Below the pieces are notes generated by a model. It worked only from the letters and a program-made list of their open reading frames with translations. It searched no databases and was not told where the DNA came from. A stretch of 64,000 nucleotides of DNA from Hymenobacter sp. PAMC 26628 (GTDB taxonomy: Bacteria; Bacteroidota; Bacteroidia; Cytophagales; Hymenobacteraceae). Where the stretch lies: NCBI RefSeq assembly GCF_001562275.1, contig NZ_CP014304.1:1674001-1738000 (forward strand). The letters are read 5' to 3'. Made by a program: the position numbers and the translations under genes. Shown piece after piece: positions 35,280 to 42,774 of the stretch; position 1 is the first letter of the stretch; the number at the start of each line of letters is the position of its first letter.

Positions 35280-38200
35280 ATGCCCCCTGCTGAGGCCCTG
35301 GCGCTTGCCGCCTTCTCCCCCGAGCTGCTGCCCGCCCTGCTCGACCTTTCGCTGACGGGCGTGGTGCTCTACGAGCCCGTGCGCGACGCGGCCGGCGCGG
35401 TGGTCGATTTTGTCTTTGCCTACCTCAACCCCGCCGCCCAGCGGATGCTGGGCTTGCCGGCCCAGCCCGCCGTTACTTTCCTGGAGCAGTTTCCGGAAAC
35501 CCGCACCAACGGCAGCTTTCCCTTCCACCGCGACACGTTTTTGGGCGATGCGCCGGGCCACCACGAGGTGAACTACCAGCAAGACGGCTACGACAACTAC
35601 TTCCGCATCGCGGCCCGGCGGGTGGGCGGCCAGCTGCTGGTGAGCTTCACCGACACCGGCGACCACCCCCGCACGCCCGTGGAGGAGGCCCTGCGCGCCA
35701 GCCAGGCCCGCGAGCAGGCCGCCTCGGCCGAGGCCGAGCGCCAGCGCCGCCAGCTCGACAACGTGCTGATGCAGGCCCCGGCCATGATTTGCGTATTCGA
35801 GGGCCCCGGCCACCGGTTTCAGTTCGTGAACGGGCCCTACCAGGCCCTGGTGGGCAACCGCCCGCTGCTGGGCCGGCCCATTGCCGAGGCCATGCCCGAG
35901 CTAGCCGGCCAGCCCATTTTTGGGCTGCTCGACGGCGTGTACCGCACCGGCGAGCCGTTTTTTGCCACCGAAATGCTCGTGCAGCTCGACCACGACAACT
36001 CGGGCCCCGCCGCGCTGGAGGAGCGCTACTACAACTTCACCTACCAGGCCCGGCGCGACCTGGCCGGGGCCATCGACGGCATCCTCGTGTTTGCCTACGA
36101 GGTGACGGGGCAGGTGCACGCCCGCCGCGCGGCCGAGGCCAGCGCCGCGGAGTCGGCCGCGCTGAACGGGCAGCTCGACACGCTCAACGAAGAGCTGGCC
36201 GCCACCAACGAGGAGCTGGCCGCCACCAACGAAGAGCTGGCCGCCACCAACGAGGAGCTGGCCGCCACCAACGAGGAGTTTTTGGCCAGCAACGCGGCCT
36301 TGGCGCATGCCCAGCAAACGCTGGAAGCCACCAACCGGGCCCTGCTGAACGCCGCCCGCCGCGCCGCCGACGCCCAGGCCACTGCCGAGGCGGCGCGCGC
36401 CGAGCTGGCGCGCGTGTTCGAGCAGGCCCCCGTGGCCATTGCCATCCTGGAAGGCCCGGCGCACATCGTGACGCTGGCCAACCCCGAAATGGGCCTCATC
36501 TGGGGCCGCTCGACGGCGCAAATTATCGGGCGGCCCCACTTTGAGGCGCTGCCCGACTTGGCGGGCCAGGGGCTCGAAGCCATTTTTGACGACGTGTTCC
36601 GCACCGGCCAGCCGTACTACCTGCGCGAGCAGCCCGTGCGCGTGGACCGCGCCGGCGACGGGCGCCCCACGCTGGGCTACTACCACATTGCCTACCAGCC
36701 CCTGCGCGACGGCCAGGGGCACATTGTGGGCATCACGGCTTCGGCCGCGGACGTAACCGCCCAGGTGCTGGCCCGCCAGCAGGTGCAGGGGCTGAACGAA
36801 GACCTGGCCGCCATCAACGAGGAGCTGCGGGCCAGCAACGAGGAGTTTTTGGTGAATAACGCCGCCCTGGCCGAGGCCCAGCAGGCGCTGGGGGCCCTCA
36901 ACCGGGAGCTGGAGGCCCGCGTGGCGGCGCGCACCGAGGAGGTGCGCGCCGCCCTGGCCGAGGCCGAGGCGCAGCGCGAGCAGCTGCGGGTGCAGCAGGG
37001 CCTGCTGCGCCAGGTACTGGGGCAGGTGCCGGCCGCCATTGCCACGCTCATGGGGCCCCAGCACCACTATTCGTTCTTCAATGACCAGTACCAAGCCCTG
37101 GCCGCCGGGCGCACGGCGCTGGGCCGCACCGTGGCCGAGGTGTTTCCGGAAGTGGTGCCGCAGGGCTTCATTGGCTTGCTCGACCAGGTGTATGCCACGG
37201 GCCAGCCCTTCGTGGGCATCGAAACGCCCGCCCAGCTCCACGACGCGCGCACCGGCCAGCCCGAGCAGCGGTACGTGGATTTTGCGTACCAGCCGCTGTT
37301 CGACGGCCAAGGCCAAATCCAGGGCATCCTGGCGTTCATCGTGGACACGACCGAGAAAGTGCGGGCCCACCAGCAGCTCGATGCCCTGCAAGCCGCGGTG
37401 CTGGCCGCCGCCCAGCGCCGGGCGGCGGAGCGCGAGGCCCTCTACCAGGTGTTCGAGCAAACCCCGGCCGCCGTGCTGCTGCTGCGCGAAGCCGGCCACC
37501 AAATCGAGTACTACAACCCCGCCTACCAGGCCCTGTTTCCGGGCCGGCTGATGCAGGGCCGGACCGTAGCCGAGGTGCAGCCCGAGGTTGCCGAGCAGGG
37601 CTTCGTGGCCTTGCTCGACGAGGTGTACCGCACCGGCCAGCCCTACGTGGGCACCGAGGCGCCCGTGCGCTTCGCATCCGAGGCGGGCCAGCCGGCCGAA
37701 ACGGTTTACTTCAATTTTAACTACCAGCCCCACCGCGAGGGCGGCGAGGTGGTGGGCATCTCCGTGTTTGCCTACGAGGTGACCGAGCAGGTGCGGGCCC
37801 GCCAGGAGCGCGAGGCCCAGCAGGGCGAGTTGCGGCGGGTGTTTGAGCAGGCCCCGGTGGCCATTTGCGTGTTCCGGGGCCCCCGCTACACGCTGGACGT
37901 CATCAACGCGTCGATGGCCGAGATGCTGGGCCGCCCGCTGGCGCACCTGCTGGGCCGGCCCTTTTTTGAGGCCCTGCCCGAGCTGCTAACCCAGGGCGTG
38001 CCCGAGCTGCTGGCCGAGGTGTGGCGCACCGGGCAGCCGTTTGTGGCCGTGGAGCGGCCGGTGCAGCTCAATTACCACGCCCCGGGGGCCCCGGGCTACT
38101 TCAACTTTGTGTACGAGCCCCTGCGCGACGAGCTAGGCCAGATAATAGCCATCACCTGCGTAGCCGTGGACGCGACGGACCAAGTGCTGGCCCGCGCGCA

Positions 38201-38975
38201 GGTGCAGACGCTGAACGAGGAATTGGCCGCCATCAACGAAGAATTGCGGGCCACCAACGAGGAGCTGGGCGACACCAACGACCGCCTGAGCCGCACCAAC
38301 GCCGACCTGGACACGTTCGTGTACACGGCCTCGCACGACCTCAAAGCGCCCATCGCCAACATCGAGGGCTTGCTCGAAGCTCTGCGCGAGCAGCTGCCCC
38401 CGGCAGCCCTGCAAGCCGAGCTGGTGCCCCGCCTGCTGGCCATGATGCAGGGGGCCGTCGAGCGCTTCCAGCAAACGCTGGGGCACCTCACCGACGTCTC
38501 CAAGCTTCAGCAGTCCCAATTTCAAACCCCGGAGCCCGTGAACCTGCCCGCCCTGGCCGAGGCCATCCGCCTCGACCTGGCCCCGCTGCTGGCCGCCACC
38601 CGCGCCACCTTCCTGGTAGACTTGGCGGCGGTGCCCACCGTCAGCTTTTCGCCCAAAAACCTGCGCAGCATCCTCTACAACCTGCTCAGCAACGCGGCCA
38701 AGTACCACGCGCCCGGCCGCCCGCCCGTGGTGGTGCTGCGCGGCCGCCGCACCGCCGGCCGGGTGCTGCTCGAAGTGGAAGACAACGGCCTCGGCCTCAG
38801 CCCCGAGCAGCAAGGCCAGCTGTTTGGCATGTTTCAGCGCCTGCACGACCACGTGGAAGGCTCGGGCGTGGGCCTGTACACGGTCAAGAAAATTGTGGAG
38901 AACGCCGGCGGCACCATCGCCGTGCACAGCCAGCCGGGCGTGGGCTCCACCTTCATCGTCACGTTGCCCGGCTAA
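35280..38975 (+). CDS. Multi-PAS sensor histidine kinase (six PAS domains)
   Basis: Cytosolic hybrid-length sensor kinase of 1231 residues without membrane helices. Six PAS_4-like domains begin near residues 15, 165, 378, 578, 720 and 850; five share openers such as VFEQAPVAI and VLMQAPAMI. Coiled-coil linkers lie between them, the longest being ELAATNE repeats near residues 304-331. The HisKA domain has the phospho-acceptor His1019 in YTASHDLKAPIANIEG. The HATPase domain has LYNLLSNAAKYHAPG (N box), VEDNGLGLSPEQ (G1), GSGVGLYTVKKIVE and GSTFIVTLPG. ATG 35280. The response regulator 22 bp downstream is its likely partner. The signal is unknown. Confidence 0.92.
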   Translation: MPPAEALALAAFSPELLPALLDLSLTGVVLYEPVRDAAGAVVDFVFAYLNPAAQRMLGLPAQPAVTFLEQFPETRTNGSFPFHRDTFLGDAPGHHEVNYQQDGYDNYFRIAARRVGGQLLVSFTDTGDHPRTPVEEALRASQAREQAASAEAERQRRQLDNVLMQAPAMICVFEGPGHRFQFVNGPYQALVGNRPLLGRPIAEAMPELAGQPIFGLLDGVYRTGEPFFATEMLVQLDHDNSGPAALEERYYNFTYQARRDLAGAIDGILVFAYEVTGQVHARRAAEASAAESAALNGQLDTLNEELAATNEELAATNEELAATNEELAATNEEFLASNAALAHAQQTLEATNRALLNAARRAADAQATAEAARAELARVFEQAPVAIAILEGPAHIVTLANPEMGLIWGRSTAQIIGRPHFEALPDLAGQGLEAIFDDVFRTGQPYYLREQPVRVDRAGDGRPTLGYYHIAYQPLRDGQGHIVGITASAADVTAQVLARQQVQGLNEDLAAINEELRASNEEFLVNNAALAEAQQALGALNRELEARVAARTEEVRAALAEAEAQREQLRVQQGLLRQVLGQVPAAIATLMGPQHHYSFFNDQYQALAAGRTALGRTVAEVFPEVVPQGFIGLLDQVYATGQPFVGIETPAQLHDARTGQPEQRYVDFAYQPLFDGQGQIQGILAFIVDTTEKVRAHQQLDALQAAVLAAAQRRAAEREALYQVFEQTPAAVLLLREAGHQIEYYNPAYQALFPGRLMQGRTVAEVQPEVAEQGFVALLDEVYRTGQPYVGTEAPVRFASEAGQPAETVYFNFNYQPHREGGEVVGISVFAYEVTEQVRARQEREAQQGELRRVFEQAPVAICVFRGPRYTLDVINASMAEMLGRPLAHLLGRPFFEALPELLTQGVPELLAEVWRTGQPFVAVERPVQLNYHAPGAPGYFNFVYEPLRDELGQIIAITCVAVDATDQVLARAQVQTLNEELAAINEELRATNEELGDTNDRLSRTNADLDTFVYTASHDLKAPIANIEGLLEALREQLPPAALQAELVPRLLAMMQGAVERFQQTLGHLTDVSKLQQSQFQTPEPVNLPALAEAIRLDLAPLLAATRATFLVDLAAVPTVSFSPKNLRSILYNLLSNAAKYHAPGRPPVVVLRGRRTAGRVLLEVEDNGLGLSPEQQGQLFGMFQRLHDHVEGSGVGLYTVKKIVENAGGTIAVHSQPGVGSTFIVTLPG
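36189..36272 (+). repeat. Four tandem 21-bp units encoding ELAATNE heptads
   Basis: GA(A/G)GAGCTGGCCGCCACCAAC four times in frame inside the kinase gene, differing only at the GAA/GAG wobble base. Related degenerate heptads recur at 36800-36850 and 38215-38290. The unit encodes one heptad of a coiled coil, so copy-number change would alter linker length without frameshift. Confidence 0.9.
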
Positions 38976-38997
38976 TTATCGCCAGGTTTTGCCCCGT

Positions 38998-39399
38998 ATG
39001 CCCCAGCTCTCCTGCGTGCTCCTCGTCGACGACGGCCCCACGACCAACTTCCTGAACCAGTTGCTGCTGAAGAATATGGCCGTGGCCGGCCGCTGCCTGG
39101 TGGCCGAAAACGGGGCCCAGGCCCTGGCCCTGCTCGACAGCGCTTGCGCCATACCCGGCCCCGTCTTGGTGCTGCTCGATGTGAACGTGCCCATGCTCGG
39201 TGGCATCGCCTTTTTGGAAGCATACCAGCAGCTGCCCGTAGCCCAGCGGGCGGCCGTGGTCGTGGTCGTGGTGGTGCTCACCACCACCCTGCACCCTCAC
39301 GACCTGGTCCGCCTCCAGACGCTGCCCATCGCCGGGCTCGTCAGCAAGCCCCTCACCCGGCCCAAAGTGGAGGAACTGCTGGCGCAGCATTTTTTGTAG
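38998..39399 (+). CDS. Single-domain response regulator
   Basis: Receiver domain only, 133 residues: acidic pocket DDG at residues 11-13, phospho-acceptor Asp61 in VLVLLDVNVPMLGG, conserved lysine in GLVSKPL. The usual Thr/Ser is in VVVLTTTL. There is no output domain, so it probably relays phosphate or binds a partner. It starts 22 bp after the multi-PAS kinase, and the two form an operon. Confidence 0.9.
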   Translation: MPQLSCVLLVDDGPTTNFLNQLLLKNMAVAGRCLVAENGAQALALLDSACAIPGPVLVLLDVNVPMLGGIAFLEAYQQLPVAQRAAVVVVVVVLTTTLHPHDLVRLQTLPIAGLVSKPLTRPKVEELLAQHFL

Positions 39400-39504
39400 C
39401 TCGGACTTTGTAGTCCAAGCGCGAGCGCAGCGAGCATCCCGTAGCTGGCTTGTGCTACGGTAACTGCTCGCTGCGCTCGCGCTCAGACTGCAAAGTCCAC
39501 GCTC
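39398..39504. repeat. Palindromic repeat (AGCGTGGACTTTGCAGTC family)
   Basis: About 40-bp arms with few mismatches around GCGCGAGCGCAGCGAGCA and its complement. It starts in the response regulator stop codon and ends 8 bp before the convergent yeiH gene end. Its termini resemble the repeat at 1101-1200. Confidence 0.8.
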
Positions 39505-39512
39505 TTGGGGCC

Positions 39513-40565
39513 CTACACCGCGTGCAAAATCACGTAGAGCGAGGCCGTGGAAATGACTACCCACAATAGCACGCCCAGCACGTAGGGTTTGGCGCCCACC
39601 GAGCGCACGACGGCGGCAGACAGCCCCGCGCCAATGAAAAACAGCGTCACGGTGAGCCCGATTTTGGCCAGGTGCGTCAGCAGGGGCCCCAGGGGCTGGG
39701 CGGCGGGCACGAAGGTGTTGAGCAGCATGGCCCCGATGAAGCCGAAGATGAAGTAGGGAATCTTGATTTTTACGCCTTTTTGCTTGAAGAGCAGCGAGGT
39801 GCCGATGGCGACGGGGATGATCCACAGGGCCCGGGCCAGCTTCACGGTGGTGGCCACTTCGAGGGCTTGGTTGCCGTAGGCGGCCGCCGCGCCTACCACC
39901 GAGCTGGTGTCGTGGATGGCGATGGCGCACCACAGGCCAAACTGGTTCTGGCTCAGGTGCAGGGCGTGGCCGATGGGCGGGAAGGCGAACAGCGCCAGGG
40001 CGTTCAGCACGAACACCGTGCCCAGGGCCACCGACATTTCCGCGTCTTTGGCCCGCAGCACCGGCCCGATGGCCGCAATGGCCGAGCCCCCGCAAATGGC
40101 GGTGCCGCACGAGATGAGGTGCACCACGCGCCGCCCCAGCCCCAGCCACTTGCCCACGAAGTAGCCCAGCGTGAGCGTGCCAAGGATGGAAACGACCGTG
40201 AACAGGACGCCTTCCCGGCCGGCCTGCACCGCGGCGTGGGCGTTCATGCCGAAGCCCAGTCCAACCACCGAAAATTGCAGCAGCTGGTGGGTGAGCGCCT
40301 TGGTGCGGGCCGGGAAGGGGTTGCCCACCGTTTGGGCCAGCACCAGGCCCAGCGCCAGGGCCACGGGCGGCGAGGCCCAGGGCGTGAGGCAAAACACCAG
40401 AAATAGCCCAAACGCCACCTGCCGCAGCGTAACTGCCCGTCCAAACGCCACGCGTGGCGGGTGCAAGCGACGGAAAAAGCCCGTGGTTCCGCTGAGCCCG
40501 GGGCCCCCAGTGGCCGGAACAGGCGCGGGCTGAGGGGCAAGTGGCGGGGGGAGCAAAGTCGGCAT
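39513..40565 (-). CDS. YeiH-family putative sulfate exporter
   Basis: Inner-membrane protein of 350 residues with about ten helices. A Pro-rich 45-residue N-terminal leader precedes the UPF0324/YeiH domain: GLVLAQTVGNPFPARTKAL, VVGLGFGMNAHAAVQAG, SCGTAICGGSAIAAIGPVL, AIHDTSSVVGAAAAYG, KLARALWIIPVAIG. It is predicted to export sulfite/sulfate-like anions. A LysR gene lies just upstream on the same strand, and an operator-like dyad sits 50-80 bp before the start. Confidence 0.88.
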   Translation of the reverse strand: MPTLLPPPLAPQPAPVPATGGPGLSGTTGFFRRLHPPRVAFGRAVTLRQVAFGLFLVFCLTPWASPPVALALGLVLAQTVGNPFPARTKALTHQLLQFSVVGLGFGMNAHAAVQAGREGVLFTVVSILGTLTLGYFVGKWLGLGRRVVHLISCGTAICGGSAIAAIGPVLRAKDAEMSVALGTVFVLNALALFAFPPIGHALHLSQNQFGLWCAIAIHDTSSVVGAAAAYGNQALEVATTVKLARALWIIPVAIGTSLLFKQKGVKIKIPYFIFGFIGAMLLNTFVPAAQPLGPLLTHLAKIGLTVTLFFIGAGLSAAVVRSVGAKPYVLGVLLWVVISTASLYVILHAV

Positions 40566-40588
40566 AGCGTAGCAGAATTATTACCACG

Positions 40589-40596
40589 CAAAGGTA
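40589..40596 (-). promoter_or_regulatory. -7 promoter box (TACCTTTG) of yeiH
   Basis: On the minus strand TACCTTTGCG, an exact TAnnTTTG match, 24 nt before the yeiH ATG. The -33 region is not clear. Confidence 0.5.
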
Positions 40597-40617
40597 CTGC
40601 GTTGAAAATCAGTTATA

Positions 40618-40644
40618 TTATTCAGAAATGTTATTCCGAATAAC
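40618..40644. promoter_or_regulatory. Probable LysR-type operator upstream of yeiH
   Basis: Tandem half-sites TTATTCAGAA (40618) and TTATTCCGAA (40631), 13 bp apart. The second forms the perfect dyad GTTATTCCGAATAAC (40630-40644), of the T-N11-A kind bound by LysR regulators. It lies just upstream of the yeiH -7 box. Confidence 0.55.
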
Positions 40645-40774
40645 CTTGGGTTATAGCTCGGCACCTAGCTGCTGCACCAACTATGTAACCCACCTTTGCG
40701 CGCCGCAACGCCCTGATTAATGGGCGAGGTGACGGGCACACTGAAGCCCCGCAACTGCCCACCCGCCTAAAAAC

Positions 40775-41704
40775 CTATGCCTTCGTATTCTCCGCTGCCC
40801 TGGGTTGGCACGCGTTCTGGGCAAAGCTCAGGAACCGCTGGGCCGGCCGGGCCAGCGGCTGCCCCTGCACCCATACGGCCTCGAACTGCCGGGGCAGGCG
40901 CAGGCCCGCTACGGGCACTATTTCGAGCAGCCCGGCCGCCAGTTCGCGCGTCAGGGCCCGGCGCGATACGAAGCCCAGGGCCCCCGGGGCCGCCTCCAAG
41001 TAGCCCTTGATGGCCTCGGTGCTGTCCAGGTACATGGCCACGGTGAGGTCGCTGAGCTTGATTTTGGCCGCGCGCAGGGCAAATTCCAGGATTTCCAGCG
41101 TGCCCGAGCCGCGTTCGCGCAACACCAGCGGGTGGGCCAGGGCCCCGGCCAGCGGCAGCGGTTGGGTGGGCGGCCCGGCGGGCGTGGCCCGGCGTACGGC
41201 CACGAGCTCGTCGGGCAGTAGCAGTTCATAATGCAGGTCGCGGCTCCGCGAGCGGCCCTCCACGAAGCCCAGGTCCAGCTCGCCGCGCAGCAGCGCATCG
41301 GCAATGTGTTCAGAATTCGCGTTCAGGAACGTGAGCTGCACCTGCGGGTAGCGCGCCTGAAACGCGGGCAGCAAGCCCGGCAGCACGTACTGGCTGAGGG
41401 TGGTGCTGGCCCCCAGGCGCAGGCGGCCGGCGGCTTCGTCGGGGTCGCGCAGGGCCAGCAATTGGTCGTCGAGCAACTGCTGGGCCACGGCCACGGCCTC
41501 GGCGTGGGCCAGCAGCAGGCGGCCGGCCTCGGTGAGGGCCACGCGGTTGCCGCGCCGCGCCAGCAGCCGCTGGCCATACTGGGCCTCCAGCTCGCGGATG
41601 TGCTTGGTGACGGCCGGCTGGCTCACAAACAGCTCCTGGCCGGCTTTGGTGAAGCTCAGGTGCCGGGCCACGGCGGCAAACACGCGAAGGCGAAAATCGG
41701 ACAT
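40775..41704 (-). CDS. LysR-family transcriptional regulator
   Basis: 309 residues. The N-terminal winged helix-turn-helix (residues 1-60: FAAVARHLSFTKAGQELFVSQPAVTKHIRELE) precedes a LysR substrate-binding domain (RLRLGASTTLSQYVLPGLLPAF, LDLGFVEG, PLVLRERGSGTLEILE), similar to CysB/CbbR/YeiE types. ATG 41704 matches the family start; further upstream residues are out of character. Same strand as yeiH, about 210 bp upstream of it, and probably controls it through the dyad at 40618-40644. Confidence 0.9.
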   Translation of the reverse strand: MSDFRLRVFAAVARHLSFTKAGQELFVSQPAVTKHIRELEAQYGQRLLARRGNRVALTEAGRLLLAHAEAVAVAQQLLDDQLLALRDPDEAAGRLRLGASTTLSQYVLPGLLPAFQARYPQVQLTFLNANSEHIADALLRGELDLGFVEGRSRSRDLHYELLLPDELVAVRRATPAGPPTQPLPLAGALAHPLVLRERGSGTLEILEFALRAAKIKLSDLTVAMYLDSTEAIKGYLEAAPGALGFVSRRALTRELAAGLLEIVPVAGLRLPRQFEAVWVQGQPLARPAQRFLSFAQNACQPRAAENTKA

Positions 41705-41777
41705 GGCGGCAAAGTACGGGGCCCTGCCGGCGCGGGGCCGTGCCCCGGGGCCCGTTCCGCCATGGGGTGCATGGGTT

Positions 41778-42047
41778 ATGCGTTCCTCATTTTTATTTTC
41801 CCACGTCTTCCAGTTAATTTTCTGCGCACGCCTCGCTTGCGCCCTGCTGCTCACGGCTTGCGGCCGAAAATCCGACGGTACACTCTACGGAATTGACTCC
41901 ACCAAGCACCACGAAGGCCGCCCCCGGCCGGGTGCCGGCAATACCGACACCCGCGTCGCCCCATACGCCAAGGGCCTACCGAAGGGGGCAGAGCTAACCG
42001 CCGTTACCACCGGCGCGAGCACTGGCCAACCCATGGGTAACCAGTAA
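41778..42047 (+). CDS. Small predicted lipoprotein
   Basis: 89 residues. MRSSFLFSHVFQLIFCARL begins the signal peptide, with lipobox ALLLTAC, then a short polar mature part (GRKSDGTLYGIDSTKHHEG ... GASTGQPMGNQ) with low complexity. No known domain. Divergent from the LysR gene, 73 bp between starts. The signal peptide and lipobox support a real gene. Confidence 0.6.
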   Translation: MRSSFLFSHVFQLIFCARLACALLLTACGRKSDGTLYGIDSTKHHEGRPRPGAGNTDTRVAPYAKGLPKGAELTAVTTGASTGQPMGNQ

Positions 42048-42194
42048 CTACTTACGCTGCCCCTTGGGGCCCCAAGGAGCAGCGCAGCTACAGTTGGGCC
42101 GCTAAAAGCGTGGGGATAGCACGGGCTTTGTTGCATGCAGGAACCTTGGCGGCGGCGCTACGCCGGGCAGCCCAAGAAATAGCTGGCGGCGGCT

Positions 42195-42659
42195 TCATGC
42201 GGCGGGTTCTTCCCGCCAGGGCGCTTCGTCGTACTCGGCCACGAAGCGTAGCAGCAGCAGTAACACATCCGAGGGCATGTTGTGGGCCTGGGGCAGCAGG
42301 AAACCGCCGTCTTCTAGGTCGAAGTAGCCCGCGATTCGCTGCAAATCAGCGGCGGCGGCGGCCCGAAAGCCCATGCTCCAGTCGGGGAAGCTGCGGCGGG
42401 GCACGGGGCCCTCGCGCAGTACCTGGCAGTAGTGGTGGCGTGGGTCGGGGGCAATCTTGTCGTAGTAGAGGCTGCGCACAGCGGCCTCGTCGCCCTCCAG
42501 CACTTGCAGCACCCGGTGCTCGTCGTCGGTGTAAAGCAGCAGGCCGGTGATGCGGGCGGCTTGGTTGCGGGGCCGCCACTGGCCCAGCTGCGCCGCTAGC
42601 TGCGCCGTGCTAAACGGCTGCCGGGCTAAGCTTTGGTATATCAGTTGGTACACGCTCAT
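42195..42659 (-). CDS. BLUF-domain blue-light photoreceptor
   Basis: Stand-alone FAD-binding BLUF protein of 154 residues. Photocycle residues align with PixD numbering: Tyr8 in YQLIYQS, Asn32 in RPRNQAARITGLLLY, Gln52 in RVLQVLEG, and Trp94/Met96 in PDWSMGF. The C-terminal about 55 residues form short helices with no effector domain, so it should signal through protein contacts. The start at ATG 42659 puts Tyr8 in the expected place. Neighbours are a small lipoprotein and a decayed efflux gene, which give no clue to the target. Confidence 0.9.
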   Translation of the reverse strand: MSVYQLIYQSLARQPFSTAQLAAQLGQWRPRNQAARITGLLLYTDDEHRVLQVLEGDEAAVRSLYYDKIAPDPRHHYCQVLREGPVPRRSFPDWSMGFRAAAAADLQRIAGYFDLEDGGFLLPQAHNMPSDVLLLLLRFVAEYDEAPWREEPAA

Positions 42660-42774
42660 CGCAGGCCTAATTATGGCCCCCGGCCGGAAAAGCACCGGAA
42701 GGCCCGCTAAAATTTCGGCTAACTTAACCAGAAATGGGAGGAGGGAGGAGACATCAGGAATGAAAGTACTTACA

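Noticed and set aside
36189..36272. CRISPR-like array
   Set aside because: The 21-bp units are contiguous, in frame and encode a coiled coil; there are no spacers.
35901..37946. 681-residue minus-strand open frame inside the multi-PAS kinase gene
   Set aside because: Antisense shadow with biased composition and no domain; the plus-strand kinase explains the region.
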